Positions 24,948-34,956 of a stretch of DNA of 64,000 nt are shown one piece after another. The notes beneath the pieces are model-generated. The model made no database searches. It was not told where the DNA came from and saw only the letters and a list, made by a program, of their open reading frames with translations. Numbering within the stretch: the stretch's first letter is position 1; each line of letters opens with the position of its first letter. The position numbers were made by a program, and so were the translations under genes. The stretch lies in NCBI GenBank assembly GCA_029259635.1, contig JAJDEU010000018.1, positions 1 to 64,000 of the forward strand. Reading direction: 5' to 3'. This DNA comes from Planctomycetota bacterium (GTDB taxonomy: Bacteria > Planctomycetota > UBA1135 > GCA-002686595).

Positions 24948-25646
24948 CTACTTTTGGCGCTCTAACGCGAACGTAGAGAAGCTAACTCGGCAACCGAGCT
25001 CGCGTCCGACCGTTGCTGCGACGCCCGAAATTTCGATCTCGCGAGCCTCACCTTCGAGTTCCGCGAGCTTCTGAGGAAGCGATTCGTCTATTCGGTCCGA
25101 CGGAATCTCGAGCTGGGACGAAATCAGTAAAACCGAAATCTCCGAGTTTCCGAGGGAACGAGCTTCGAAGCCCCCGAGGTCGAGCCGAACAATTTTGTCC
25201 TGGCCGGGCTGAAGCAAGCCGCCCTGCTCATCGACGACGTCAAGCGCGCGCAGGTACCCATTCGGATCGATCACTCGAATGCTGAAGAAGGCCATCTCCT
25301 TCGCAACGATCTCAACCAGCACGACGCCGGGGCGAACAAAGGAATCGGATTCATCCGATCGCACGGCGGTATCAAACTCTCGACCGTCTAGATCGAGAAG
25401 AGTGAGTCGGCATTCCGCGGGTCCATAGGACTGTTCGCTCCATGGTTTCGCGAACAGAACAATGATCGCGGCGGCTACGAGTACTCCAGCAAACTGTCGA
25501 ATCCTCAGGATCCGACGATATTGAGACCGTGCGTCAAGTTCGATCTCGCGCCGCAGACGCTTCTCTGCGGAGGCAGAGACGGGAAGAGCATTCGCTAGCC
25601 GCTCAGCTCGTTCGGAGAGCAGTTCTTCGATTTCGCGCTCAGTCAT
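24948..25646 (-). CDS. Single-pass membrane protein, putative regulator of the adjacent ECF sigma factor
   Basis: A 232-residue protein with a ~50-residue charged N-terminal cytosolic part, a hydrophobic helix at about residues 52-67, and a C-terminal extracytoplasmic beta-rich domain of about 160 residues (AECRLTLLDLDGREF onward). The start codon lies eight bases inside the upstream sigma factor gene, so the two are cotranslated. The topology is that of a transmembrane anti-sigma factor, but I see no HxxxCxxC zinc motif, so anti-sigma function is inferred only from the overlap. No domain is recognised in the outer part. Confidence 0.6.
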   Translation of the reverse strand: MTEREIEELLSERAERLANALPVSASAEKRLRREIELDARSQYRRILRIRQFAGVLVAAAIIVLFAKPWSEQSYGPAECRLTLLDLDGREFDTAVRSDESDSFVRPGVVLVEIVAKEMAFFSIRVIDPNGYLRALDVVDEQGGLLQPGQDKIVRLDLGGFEARSLGNSEISVLLISSQLEIPSDRIDESLPQKLAELEGEAREIEISGVAATVGRELGCRVSFSTFALERQK

Positions 25647-26265
25647 CGCTTCCCCCCTTCTCACGCATGCACGCGGCTAAAAATTGGAGCGCTTTGTGTC
25701 GCAATACGTTGACTTGACTTTTCGAGCACCCGAGGACTCCCGCGACCTCGCGTTCGGACATGGAATCCGCCGAGTACAAAAGCTCGGTTACTTCGCGTAA
25801 GCCATCGTCGAGCTTAGAGATGCACTTTTCCAATGCGCTCAGTTCATCGCGCGCGCCAACGCGAGCCTCCGTTGTTCGACTCGCATGCAGTTCGTGGGTA
25901 AGAGGTCTACTTTTCAAATCTTCATCCGGTCGCGAACTCTCGAGATCGCTTTCGGGCCTTGGGTGTCTGGCATCGAGCTCCAGTAGTCGCGAATGCTCCC
26001 TCCGACAGATCGTGTGCATCCATCCCAAGAATTCCGGAAGCGAATCGCCGGAGTAACTCAATCGACTCTTCCAGACCCGCAACAGTACGGCTTGCCCACA
26101 GTCGTCTTGAAACTTTGGACGAACTCCGAGCGCGCGTTGGAAAGTAGCTAGTCGGCGAAGAATGGCGGGCCAAGCTCGATCGAATGCCGTCCACGCCTGT
26201 TGCCCAGAGCCCGAAAGCGCTCCCTCGGCCAGTTCGCGCAGGGCTATGTCGGCATCAGTGTCCAC
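25639..26265 (-). CDS. ECF-type RNA polymerase sigma factor
   Basis: A 208-residue sigma factor. Region 2 contains the DDCGQAVLLRVWKSRLSYSG segment and the FLGWMHTICRREHSRLLELDAR segment; region 4 contains ALEKCISKLDDGLREVTELL and the helix-turn-helix MSEREVAGVLGCSKSQVNVLRHKALQ. A longer-than-usual linker (about 45 residues with many Arg, Glu and Ser) separates the regions. It is encoded upstream of, and overlaps, a putative membrane anti-sigma factor. It is transcribed away from the surface-protein/CHAT/subtilase run beginning at 26433, which it might control; the shared divergent intergenic region (26266-26432) is 167 bases. Confidence 0.9.
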   Translation of the reverse strand: MDTDADIALRELAEGALSGSGQQAWTAFDRAWPAILRRLATFQRALGVRPKFQDDCGQAVLLRVWKSRLSYSGDSLPEFLGWMHTICRREHSRLLELDARHPRPESDLESSRPDEDLKSRPLTHELHASRTTEARVGARDELSALEKCISKLDDGLREVTELLYSADSMSEREVAGVLGCSKSQVNVLRHKALQFLAACMREKGGSDD

Positions 26266-26432
26266 AGGGCGAGCTTAGCGGTTTTCCTTTTGCTCTGCTC
26301 GCTCTGCGGCGCGAGGCAGAGTGGCTCATTCGAAACACAAATTCGAAAAAAGCATGGGCGCGGGGAAGCCCGCTAGGTCTCTGCGTCGGACCTGCATCCC
26401 CGCAAGCGCGAACTCTCAAGGAGACGACCCTC

Positions 26433-28760
26433 ATGCTCTCGATTTCAAAGGCAGTGATTCTTCTAGCAACGCTCGGTTTCTGCGCGAGCTCAAGTGCAGC
26501 ATCCACTCGAACCACCGATGACCGGCCCAGTCACGTCTGGGGAGACTTCAACGGAGATTCGCTCGCCGATCTATTCATTCCCGGAGCGAAAGCGGGCGGC
26601 CGCTTGCTCGTCAACTTGGGTGATGGTTCATTTCGAGACGTAACGGTTGAGGTGGGACTCGATCCCGAGCTCGCGACCATTCAAGCGTTATGGTCGGACT
26701 TTGATCGTGACGATGATCTCGATCTCCTGCTCTTGTCTGGGGAATCTCCTGCCCGAATTTTCGAGAATGAATTAGGCAGCTTCAGGGATGTGAGTCTCGA
26801 AGTGGGGCTTCAGCACAGTGGAGCCGACCTTCGAGCCGAGTGGACGGACTTCGATAGCGACCTAAGGCCGGACCTCTTGCTGACGCAAGACGGCGGCGTA
26901 CTTCTTTATCGCGGCGTGCGCGGAGATCGAATGGAGCAAGTCGACTTGTCTGGTTCTGCGCTTCTTGAGGGGGATCGTTTCGGATCCACAGATCAGGGCC
27001 AGATCTCGCCCGTCTTGTACTCACCGTTCATGGCGCATCCAGAAGCCTCGAATCGATCGGATGACACAACTGTTCAAGAACGGATGGACAATTCCGTTCA
27101 TCTAACTGTTCCATATCGAAGTGGCGGCGAAGCCGACCGAATCCCGCTTGTTCCGACTGAAGATACTTCCGCTTTCGCTCCTTCATTCCCGGCTATTCAT
27201 GAGACGCTGCGTGGACTGAACCCATTGATTCAGTGCGCTCACACGATTCACGACCAAGCCACAGGTGGTTGTATCACGGCCTCTACCGATCCCCTCGAAG
27301 GCATGCTTTACCCGCTGAGTAAAGACCTCTTCGTCGCGCCGAACGGTGATGTCGGTATCGGAATTACTTCTCCACGGGGAGATCTCCACGTCACTGGCAA
27401 GGGAAAAGGGCTCGCCGTGATTTCGCCCGACAATCAGGCGGGTGTCGAAGCATCGGAACTCATGCTGGCCAATTCTGCGCTAGCGGCCGGTGGATTTAGG
27501 TTCATCAACACTACTAGCGGCGCTCTTCGATTACTGAAAATTCGCGGAGTCAATGCACTCAACGACCCGTACGTGAGCATCTTGGGCGGTCTTGGGCACT
27601 TTGGTCTCAATGTCGATGTTCCGCTCTACCGTCTGCACGCTTTTGAGGAGACGTCGCAGCCGCAAATCGTCGCCGACGGTGGGACGGGCTCTGCACAAAT
27701 GCGGATTCTCGCCGATAGCGACAAGCTAGGTGGAGCTCGCCAAGCGCGGCTTAGCCTTAGGCACGGCGACACCGACGTTGGACGGATCGGATATTGGAAT
27801 GGGGTCGGTGAGATGATCGTCTCGAACGAGACCAGCAATACCCTGCTTGCACTGAAAAATAATGGCGAGGTCCACGTCACGGATCGGGACGGAGGCCTCA
27901 CCTTTGTAGCGGATGGCGGCGTCGGATCGTCGGAGATCGTAATTCGAGCGGATTCGGGAAGCATGAGTGAGAGCAATCAGCCTCGATTAACACTGACGCA
28001 GGACGGCGGGCAGGTCGAAGGTCGGCTTGGATTCTTTAGCGGATCGAATGACCTGACCCTCTCCAATGAATTTGGTACATCCAATCTGCACCTGACTTCA
28101 GACGGCAAAGTTCAAGCGCGAAACGATGTTGGACTGACGACGATCGAACTAGAAGCCGACGATTTGAATGGAAGCGCCTTTCGGATGTTCCGAGACGATG
28201 GCGTCGAAACCGTAGCGCTGGCCTCGGATGTCGCGAACACCGGCTCAGGCTTCCTCCGCTTACGTGATGCGGCCGGACTCAATGCGATCGTACTCGACGG
28301 AAACTCCGGAACGACAACGACTCGTGTCATCAGCGTAACGGGAGGCGCTGACGTCGCAGAGCCATTCAACATCGCTGGCGAAGCCGTCCTTCCGGGAATG
28401 GTTGTCGCGATCGATCCAACACGCCCCGGTGAGCTGCGACTGACTTCGACGCCCTATGACAAAACGGTTGCCGGAATCGTAAGCGGCGCGGGAGGAATTC
28501 AGCCGGGTCTCATGTTGTCGCAGGAAGGAACGATCGCCGACGGAAAGTTCCCCGTAGCGCTCTCCGGTCGAGTGTATTGTCTCGCCGACGCGTCCAACGG
28601 GCCCATTGCTCCGGGAGATATGCTCACATCTTCGACACACTTGGGTCACGCGATGAAAGCCAGTGATTCCGGTCGCTCTTTCGGCGCCGTAATCGGCAAG
28701 GCCATGACGGCTCTTGAATCTGGGACGGGCCTGGTGCTCGTGCTCGTCAATTTGCAATAG
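26433..28760 (+). CDS. Secreted FG-GAP/VCBS surface protein with repeated beta domains
   Basis: A 775-residue exported protein preceded by an AAGGAG ribosome binding site. The signal peptide is followed by two to three FG-GAP/VCBS units near residues 30-160, with calcium-binding-like loops WGDFNGDSLADLF, WSDFDRDDDLDLL and WTDFDSDLRPDLL. The middle contains two ~70-residue repeats (starting VADGGTGSAQMRILADS and VADGGVGSSEIVIRADS). The last ~150 residues are a conserved-looking C-terminal domain (GADVAEPF, VAGIVSGAGG, ALSGRVYCLADA, GPIAPGDMLTSS, GHAM), recognisable from other large surface proteins. Likely an adhesin or matrix protein. A good terminator follows at 28772. Confidence 0.8.
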   Translation: MLSISKAVILLATLGFCASSSAASTRTTDDRPSHVWGDFNGDSLADLFIPGAKAGGRLLVNLGDGSFRDVTVEVGLDPELATIQALWSDFDRDDDLDLLLLSGESPARIFENELGSFRDVSLEVGLQHSGADLRAEWTDFDSDLRPDLLLTQDGGVLLYRGVRGDRMEQVDLSGSALLEGDRFGSTDQGQISPVLYSPFMAHPEASNRSDDTTVQERMDNSVHLTVPYRSGGEADRIPLVPTEDTSAFAPSFPAIHETLRGLNPLIQCAHTIHDQATGGCITASTDPLEGMLYPLSKDLFVAPNGDVGIGITSPRGDLHVTGKGKGLAVISPDNQAGVEASELMLANSALAAGGFRFINTTSGALRLLKIRGVNALNDPYVSILGGLGHFGLNVDVPLYRLHAFEETSQPQIVADGGTGSAQMRILADSDKLGGARQARLSLRHGDTDVGRIGYWNGVGEMIVSNETSNTLLALKNNGEVHVTDRDGGLTFVADGGVGSSEIVIRADSGSMSESNQPRLTLTQDGGQVEGRLGFFSGSNDLTLSNEFGTSNLHLTSDGKVQARNDVGLTTIELEADDLNGSAFRMFRDDGVETVALASDVANTGSGFLRLRDAAGLNAIVLDGNSGTTTTRVISVTGGADVAEPFNIAGEAVLPGMVVAIDPTRPGELRLTSTPYDKTVAGIVSGAGGIQPGLMLSQEGTIADGKFPVALSGRVYCLADASNGPIAPGDMLTSSTHLGHAMKASDSGRSFGAVIGKAMTALESGTGLVLVLVNLQ

Positions 28761-28771
28761 CGGGGAAGAGG

Positions 28772-28800
28772 CACGCTCACGGAGATCCGCGAGCGTGTTT
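28772..28800 (+). terminator. Rho-independent terminator after the surface protein gene
   Basis: CACGCTCACGG-agat-CCGCGAGCGTG is an 11-position stem with one A/C mismatch, followed by TTTC, 11 bases after the stop codon. The CHAT gene begins 40 bases further on, so it may have its own promoter. Confidence 0.65.
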
Positions 28801-28839
28801 CACGGACTCGCGGCGGTGGGTTGCTAGACTGAGTGAAGC

Positions 28840-31800
28840 GTGAAGCCAATTCATTTAAGGTCGCTCGTTCAAAGCCTCATTCTGGTCGCCCTTTTGGCAT
28901 CGCCGACTTGGGCGAACTTGCCTGCGCTTCACCTTCGACGCGGGACTTCGGCTCAGATCGAGCAAAACCCCACGATCGATTTCGCGCGCGACCTGGAAAG
29001 TTTGTTCGGTCTGCTTCAGCCGCCAACGGTCTCCGAGTTATTGGAGGAACAAGGCGCGATTCCAACCCTTGATGAGCTCCTAGCGCCCTTCGAACGGGAC
29101 CCCGAGTCCGAGCAGGAGCCGTTTCCGCGAGTTAATTCCGCTCAGTACGAGTCTCTCGCGAGAGAGGGAAAACTGGATGTCGCGCTTCGCCAAGCGATCG
29201 ATGATTCCCTGTCGAGTTTCGAGGCCAAAGGTGCCGTTAGTTTTGAGCTCGCCTCCAGCATGTTTGCGCTCGGGAACCTACTTGAGAGCAAGGGAAGGGC
29301 GCACGAGGCAACGCGAGCGTTCTGCTCTACGATTCCAATTCTGAGCGATCTTTTTGGTCCGCAACATCCAGAGCTCGCCATCTGCTGGATCCGTATCGGA
29401 GCGGCAAGGATGGTCGCGGGAGATTTTGAGGAGGCCGACCAATGCGCGCGCACCGGTATGGGAATTCTTCGTGTAGAGGGGGGGGCGCAGAGTTCATGGC
29501 TGCCGAACGGCCTCCACAACTTGGGCATCGTCAACCGCGCGCGTGGCGATCTGGACCAGGCGGAACGCCTCTTTGAGACGTCGCTGGAATACTGGAAAAC
29601 TCATCCGGGAAACACTGAAGTACAGAAGGCCAGTACTTCGTATGAGCTGAGTCGAGTTTTAAGACTGAAGGGCGAGTTCGAGCGCTCCGCAAAACTGTCT
29701 CGTGAAGCTCTGGACATCCGATCGGCTCACCTGCCTCCTGGACATCCCGCAATTTCGCAAAGCTTATCGGGATTGGCCTCGTTACGACGGGATCAAGGCC
29801 TGCTTGCCGAGGCCGAAGCTCTGTACCGAGACGCGCTTCGGCGATATCGATCAGAGTTGAATCCAGCTCACCCACAATTGGCGATTGCCGCCAGCGATCT
29901 GGCCTTGCTATTAGCCGACCGAGGTGAACTCGAAGAATCTGAAGGCTTGTTGGAGAGCGCGGCGCAAAGTTTTCGCGCTATGAAGCTGGACTCACTTCTT
30001 GCGACCGCGATCAACAACCTTGCGCATATCTACGCTCTCCGAAAACGCCCGAATGAATCCGAGAACCACTTCCGAGAAGCTATTGAACTCTATCGGCAGC
30101 TCTATGGAGCTCGGGATCTACGTGTCGCAATAGCGTCGTCGAGTCTCGCTTTGCTACTTCACGAACAGAGCGATTTAGAGGAAGCGGAGCCAATGGCCCG
30201 CGAGGCACTTGCCGTCGCGGAGTCTGTCGTTGGCACCGAAAGCCCACTTGTCGCGAGCATGACTACCGCTCTAGCCGGCATTCTCCTCGAAAAGCGCGAA
30301 CTCCCAGAGGCCGATCGACTGGCTAGTCGCGCTGTGCAGATTCACACCCAATTCTCGTCGACGACGAGTCCGCAGTTAGCCGCCGCGCTCGCTCGTCTGG
30401 CTTCCATTCGATTCGATCAGTCCGAATTCGAAGAGGCGAGCGCTCTGTTCGAAGAAGCTCTGGAGAAGCTCGAGTGGTTGAGGAATCGAGTAGTTGGAGC
30501 CGAGCGAGAACGCGCTCTCTTTGCGGGGCGATTCGAACTGGGAGACCTCGCCGCCCAGTTAATTTCCGCGCGGGTAAGTGCCGGTACGTTTTCGAAGGCC
30601 ATCGACGTTGCGGAACGGCGTTCGGGCCGCGTGTTGCTGGACATGGTTCTTCGACGCGACGAAGAAGCCGTCGAGCGAGCGCGTCGCATTTCTCCGAAGC
30701 AAGCCGAGCGACTTGAGGAATATCTCCAAGAGGAGAAAATTGCGCGGGCGCATCTGTTTGAAGAGGAGGCTCAATTTCGAAGAGCTCCTTCGCGGGATCG
30801 CTCGGTCGCTCGCATTGAGCCGGCGCGACTCGCGCTGCGCCAAGCCGAGTCGAGCGTACTTTCTGTCCTCGCTGAAAGTGGTCCCGATCCGCGACCCTCT
30901 ACCGCCGCGGAGCTTCGCGCTGGATTACTAGCAGACGAGGCCTTGGTCTACTTCATCTGGTCGGAGCCCGCGCTCACCGTTTTAACCGTGACTCGTGAGA
31001 CCCCTTCTTTCGCGGGTATCTCCCTTGCCGTGAGTCGCGAAGAAATTCGCGAGCTGCGCGCCGAGGCGGTCGCTCTTTCCGGCCTGCTCTCGGTTTCGCC
31101 CGGCAAGCGACCCGAGGGCATCAGCCTGGCTCAGCTCCACGACCGCATGAATGTGCTTGGATCGCGGCTCTTTCCGATGGCCATTCGGCCGCAACTCAAG
31201 CGCGCAAAGCATATCGTTATCGTCGCGGATGGACCGCTCAACGACCTCCCGTTCGATGTGCTCTTGGCCGATCAACTCAAGGAGTCGAGGTCGCCGAAGA
31301 GTGTGACCTATGCTCCATCGGGCACCGTCTTTCAGCGTCTGCGTTCGAAAGGGCAGGCACTTCAGAGCGAGTCGAGTGGCTCGGCCTTGGTCGTTGGTGA
31401 TCCGAGCTTCCCAAGCACTCCCGCGCAGAGCTCGAATCCTGGAGCGGAGAGCGCCCTCGATTCCGTGCGCTTATGGGGTGGCCGCTTGGACCCCTTGCCC
31501 GGTACTCGATTCGAAGCGAATGGGGTCGCGTCGACGTTGCGTTTGCACGGTGTTGAGACTTCGGTTTTGTTAGGAGAAGCAGCGACCCTTACTCAGCTCG
31601 AGAAAGACTTGTCGGGGCGGCGCATTCTGCACCTTGCGACCCACGGTTTAGTTGGCAGTTCGGCGCGTCCGTACGACGCGAGTCTCGCATTGTCCGTGCC
31701 CGCCCAGTCGACTCCATCCGACTACGGCTTTCTGACGCTCGATTACATGCTGCGCGAGTGGCGAGACAAACTGAGAGACTGCGAACTCGTTGTACTTTCG

Positions 31801-32202
31801 GCGTGCGACACACGAAGAGGGGCGCGCATTGGGGATAGTTTCATGGCGCTGCCTTGGGGGTTTTTCCATGCGGGAACGCCGACCGTGATCGCGAGTCTCT
31901 GGCGTGTGGACGACATAGCGGCGTCGCTCTTGATGCAGCGTTTTTACGAGAATCTGTTCGGTGTTCATGGGGAGACGCTGTCGCTTACCGATTCACTGGA
32001 ACAAGCGAAAACGTGGCTCAGGACGGCAACTCGCCGCGATCTTCGAGGCTACTTGAGCTCCCTGGATGACAACGGTCGGAGTCGTGAGCCGAATGGGAGT
32101 TCGAGCGAATTGCGTGCGACTTCCGTCGCTCCCGAGTCGCTCCTGCCTTATGCCGATCCCTATTTCTGGGCGGGATTCGTTCTTATCGGCGATCCCAACT
32201 GA
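28840..32202 (+). CDS. Exported TPR-CHAT protein with intact protease dyad
   Basis: A 1120-residue protein with a signal peptide (near PTWA-NLPAL) and a GTG start. The N-terminal two-thirds contain about ten TPR units in the form typical of kinesin-light-chain-like repeats (repeated AEALYRDALRRYRSELNP-like segments, with the TPR consensus G-x-x-x-x-A-x-x-x-x in most). The C-terminal ~250 residues form a CHAT (caspase-like) domain. The catalytic pair is His935 in LATHGLVG and Cys989 in LSACDTRRG, both present. CHAT proteins are proteases that in other systems cleave specific partners after TPR-mediated sensing. The next gene (a subtilase) starts 112 bases downstream on the same strand. The extracytoplasmic location is unusual for this class. 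Confidence 0.9.
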   Translation: MKPIHLRSLVQSLILVALLASPTWANLPALHLRRGTSAQIEQNPTIDFARDLESLFGLLQPPTVSELLEEQGAIPTLDELLAPFERDPESEQEPFPRVNSAQYESLAREGKLDVALRQAIDDSLSSFEAKGAVSFELASSMFALGNLLESKGRAHEATRAFCSTIPILSDLFGPQHPELAICWIRIGAARMVAGDFEEADQCARTGMGILRVEGGAQSSWLPNGLHNLGIVNRARGDLDQAERLFETSLEYWKTHPGNTEVQKASTSYELSRVLRLKGEFERSAKLSREALDIRSAHLPPGHPAISQSLSGLASLRRDQGLLAEAEALYRDALRRYRSELNPAHPQLAIAASDLALLLADRGELEESEGLLESAAQSFRAMKLDSLLATAINNLAHIYALRKRPNESENHFREAIELYRQLYGARDLRVAIASSSLALLLHEQSDLEEAEPMAREALAVAESVVGTESPLVASMTTALAGILLEKRELPEADRLASRAVQIHTQFSSTTSPQLAAALARLASIRFDQSEFEEASALFEEALEKLEWLRNRVVGAERERALFAGRFELGDLAAQLISARVSAGTFSKAIDVAERRSGRVLLDMVLRRDEEAVERARRISPKQAERLEEYLQEEKIARAHLFEEEAQFRRAPSRDRSVARIEPARLALRQAESSVLSVLAESGPDPRPSTAAELRAGLLADEALVYFIWSEPALTVLTVTRETPSFAGISLAVSREEIRELRAEAVALSGLLSVSPGKRPEGISLAQLHDRMNVLGSRLFPMAIRPQLKRAKHIVIVADGPLNDLPFDVLLADQLKESRSPKSVTYAPSGTVFQRLRSKGQALQSESSGSALVVGDPSFPSTPAQSSNPGAESALDSVRLWGGRLDPLPGTRFEANGVASTLRLHGVETSVLLGEAATLTQLEKDLSGRRILHLATHGLVGSSARPYDASLALSVPAQSTPSDYGFLTLDYMLREWRDKLRDCELVVLSACDTRRGARIGDSFMALPWGFFHAGTPTVIASLWRVDDIAASLLMQRFYENLFGVHGETLSLTDSLEQAKTWLRTATRRDLRGYLSSLDDNGRSREPNGSSSELRATSVAPESLLPYADPYFWAGFVLIGDPN

Positions 32203-32314
32203 GGGAGATTTCGAGACATTTCTCGGGGCAAAACTGCTCGTGAACGGTCTTCCACGATGGGGCCATCACTCGGCGCCCGCGTACCGATTCTACCTCGGAA
32301 CTGAGAAGCCCATC

Positions 32315-34162
32315 ATGAAGTCGTCAGGCCTGCTCTCGCTCGTCGCCCTGTTCGTTCTAGTCGCCTCAAGCGAAGCGCAAGAGATCTCGTCCGAGTTGAG
32401 AGTACTCACGCGCGAGCGTGCTCCGCGGACCGAACTACCAATCGACTCCCCGCTGTTTCAATTCGCGACCGAACTTGAGAATTCGGGAGCGGCACTTTCT
32501 GAACTTTCCGAGCGCTATCGAGTTCATAGTCGCTCCGATGGACGGATAAAAATTGAGGCGGTAGGAAGGCTCACCGATCCGGCTTTGAGCAATGGGATCG
32601 TCGAGGCACTAGGCGGCTCGATGCATCTGACTTGGAAGAATCGAGCGAGCTTTTGGATTCCGGCAGATCGCCTGATGGAACTCGCTCGTCGTCTGCCCGA
32701 GGGGTACTTCCTTGAAGACTCGAGCTCTCGATTGAACTTACACGGGTCAGAGCATTCGGGAGAGCTGCATACCGGTGCGGATACCTATATCGCGGGCGGA
32801 GATTCTGGCCAAGGCATCTCCGTAGCAGTCATCGACATCGGCTACGCCGGGCTCACCTCAGCACAGCTCAATGGATGGGCTCCTTTCATTCCGCCCTTTC
32901 AAAAGATCGACTACACCGGCGATGGTTTTGAAGCGGGGAAAGAGGAACACGGAAACTTCTGCCTTCAGACCGTCGCTAATAATGCGCCCGGCGCTCAGTA
33001 CTGGGCATTTCGAATTAGCAACCTCACCGAGTTCGGAGCAGCCTGCTCGGACGTGGCATCCCTCGGTATCGACATTACTTCCATCTCACTCGGCTACAGC
33101 GCAACCGGATGGGAGGACGACACGGGTTCAGCCTGCGCCGCTGTCCAAGAAATCTGTGACGCCGGTGGTCTTGTCGTCAACTCCGCGGGGAATTACGCAA
33201 CGGCTCACTGGCAAGGTGTGTTTGACGAAGGCGTGACAAAGGGGAGCTTCCACGACTGGAGCCCTGGCGACGAACTATTGGGGATCTTCATCAATGAAGG
33301 TGAGACGCTCTCGGTCACACTCGCGTGGGACACCTCCGGCGGAACGGACTACGATCTTCTTCTGTGGGACAATCCAGCACTGGATACCGTCGCGATTAGC
33401 ACGAACGGGGGGACGGCCTTCGAGTCCATCAATTACCCGAATCCCGTCGATGGCGTCGCGCTGCGCTTCCTCTCCGTAGAGAAAATTAGCGGACCCGATG
33501 TCGAGTTCGAGATCATCTGCCGCCCGTCCGTCGGCGAAAAAATCACTTTGGAGTACACCGTCCCCGGCTCTTCAACTGTCTCGCCAACCAACACTACGGA
33601 TCCCAATATGATCTCCGTTGGTGCCGTCCAGTGGGATGACTATTCATCGGCACCGGGCACGCCGGGTATCGCGACTTACTACAGCAGTCGAGGTCCGACC
33701 AACAGCGGCTATTCTGTCCCTCACCTCGTTGGGCCCACGGGAACGGAAATTAACGACGGTGGTACTTTCATCGGAACGAGCTGTTCCGCTCCAAATGTCG
33801 CGGGCACGGCAGCCGCGCTTTGGTCGAGTGCACCGTATTTATCGGTAACGGGTCTTAAGCGCCTTCTTCTTCGCCAAGCTGAACTCACCAAAGATTGGGG
33901 ACCGGCGGGGTTCGATCCAGAATTCGGTTGGGGTGGCCTCTGGCTCCACCCGTGGCATGAGGACACGGTCTGGATTGATCGCGACACCTTCAACCTGTTT
34001 CAGCTCCCCGCTCTTCCGTTCTCCCGTGTCGCGTCGGCGCACAACTTTGCGACAGCCGGAGGACGATTGCTCTTTCTGGGCGGCAATTATCCCGAACCCG
34101 TATTTTTGAATAAGCAGCTGAAGATCGAAACGGTCGTTCCGGTCGCGACTCTCGGAGACTAG
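32315..34162 (+). CDS. Secreted S8 (subtilisin-like) serine protease
   Basis: A 615-residue exported protease. Catalytic triad: Asp174 in VAVIDIGYAG, His212 in KEEHGNFCLQT, and Ser489 in GTSCSAPNVAGT; the oxyanion Asn is in NSAGN. A propeptide-like region of about 140 residues follows the signal peptide (cleavage near SEA-QEISS). Between His and Ser, an insertion of about 150 residues with beta-rich character (GDELLGIFINEGETLSVTLAW) interrupts the core, as in several bacterial subtilases with a PA-like or C-type insertion. Start chosen at the ATG before the signal peptide. It is directly downstream of the TPR-CHAT gene, which may activate or be activated by it; no experimental link is visible. 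Confidence 0.9.
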   Translation: MKSSGLLSLVALFVLVASSEAQEISSELRVLTRERAPRTELPIDSPLFQFATELENSGAALSELSERYRVHSRSDGRIKIEAVGRLTDPALSNGIVEALGGSMHLTWKNRASFWIPADRLMELARRLPEGYFLEDSSSRLNLHGSEHSGELHTGADTYIAGGDSGQGISVAVIDIGYAGLTSAQLNGWAPFIPPFQKIDYTGDGFEAGKEEHGNFCLQTVANNAPGAQYWAFRISNLTEFGAACSDVASLGIDITSISLGYSATGWEDDTGSACAAVQEICDAGGLVVNSAGNYATAHWQGVFDEGVTKGSFHDWSPGDELLGIFINEGETLSVTLAWDTSGGTDYDLLLWDNPALDTVAISTNGGTAFESINYPNPVDGVALRFLSVEKISGPDVEFEIICRPSVGEKITLEYTVPGSSTVSPTNTTDPNMISVGAVQWDDYSSAPGTPGIATYYSSRGPTNSGYSVPHLVGPTGTEINDGGTFIGTSCSAPNVAGTAAALWSSAPYLSVTGLKRLLLRQAELTKDWGPAGFDPEFGWGGLWLHPWHEDTVWIDRDTFNLFQLPALPFSRVASAHNFATAGGRLLFLGGNYPEPVFLNKQLKIETVVPVATLGD

Positions 34163-34351
34163 AGAGACGCGTTGTCGAGACTCAGGGGTTACAACCGTCT
34201 GAGGCACGAGCTTCCGAAAAAGCGCGAGAGGCGGCAGGGCGTTTGCGATCTACTGCGAGAACCGGGCGATTGCAGCGCGGTACTTCCTTGTCCGGAAAGT
34301 GCAGGATGGAGAGCGAATCCGTATTGCGTTGAGCGCGCCGCTCATGCGCTA

Positions 34352-34936
34352 ATGAAAGGTATGAGTCATGAGAGTCGCTTACTGGGATTCGTAACGGTAG
34401 CGGTGCTCGTCGTATCTTGCGGTCCTACTCGCTCGAGCATGGAGCGAGCGCTTTTCTCGGCTTCGACCGCCGATGGAATTGTGAAGGGGGCGCGCGACCT
34501 CATTCAGGAGCACGGTGAACAGGGGAGCGTAGTGGTTCGAAAGCTCGCGAACGTGCGAACCGATGTTCTGTACGACGAGGAGAATCAAGTGGTCGCGGCC
34601 TTCGATCATCAGAAGGGCAGTTTGAAACTGATATGGATTACTCTGCCCAGTGAACCGGGAGAACGATTCGACGGTATCGAAGGGGCCGTCGAAGCAACTG
34701 TAAACTCACTTGATATCGTCATCGGTGTATCGCCAGGTGATGGATTCGATCCGGATCTATTCGACGGGTTGTTCTTGATTCGCGAAGCAGAGAAGAACTG
34801 GTACGTCGTTAGAGAAGAGGGGAAGCAGAGCTATTCTGCCTACACTGTCCTCGGCGTCCGAGAAATAGCCTCTTACGATCGAAATGCGGAATGGCTGCAA
34901 GAAGCGTTGCGCCAGCGTGGTGAGGCCGGCGAGTGA
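34352..34936 (+). CDS. Putative lipoprotein of unknown function
   Basis: A 194-residue protein with a lipoprotein signal (LLGFVTVAVLVVSC, lipobox VVSC). The mature part is mixed alpha/beta with no family I recognise, and no catalytic motif. The first ATG of the frame (34352) and another at 34361 both precede the signal; upstream codons from 34172 are in frame but lack signal character. It is the last gene of the forward run (surface protein, CHAT, subtilase), 189 bases after the subtilase stop, so cotranscription is uncertain. It converges with the CysQ-like gene. Confidence 0.65.
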   Translation: MKGMSHESRLLGFVTVAVLVVSCGPTRSSMERALFSASTADGIVKGARDLIQEHGEQGSVVVRKLANVRTDVLYDEENQVVAAFDHQKGSLKLIWITLPSEPGERFDGIEGAVEATVNSLDIVIGVSPGDGFDPDLFDGLFLIREAEKNWYVVREEGKQSYSAYTVLGVREIASYDRNAEWLQEALRQRGEAGE

Positions 34937-34956
34937 CTTAGGAGCTCGACTCCGGA

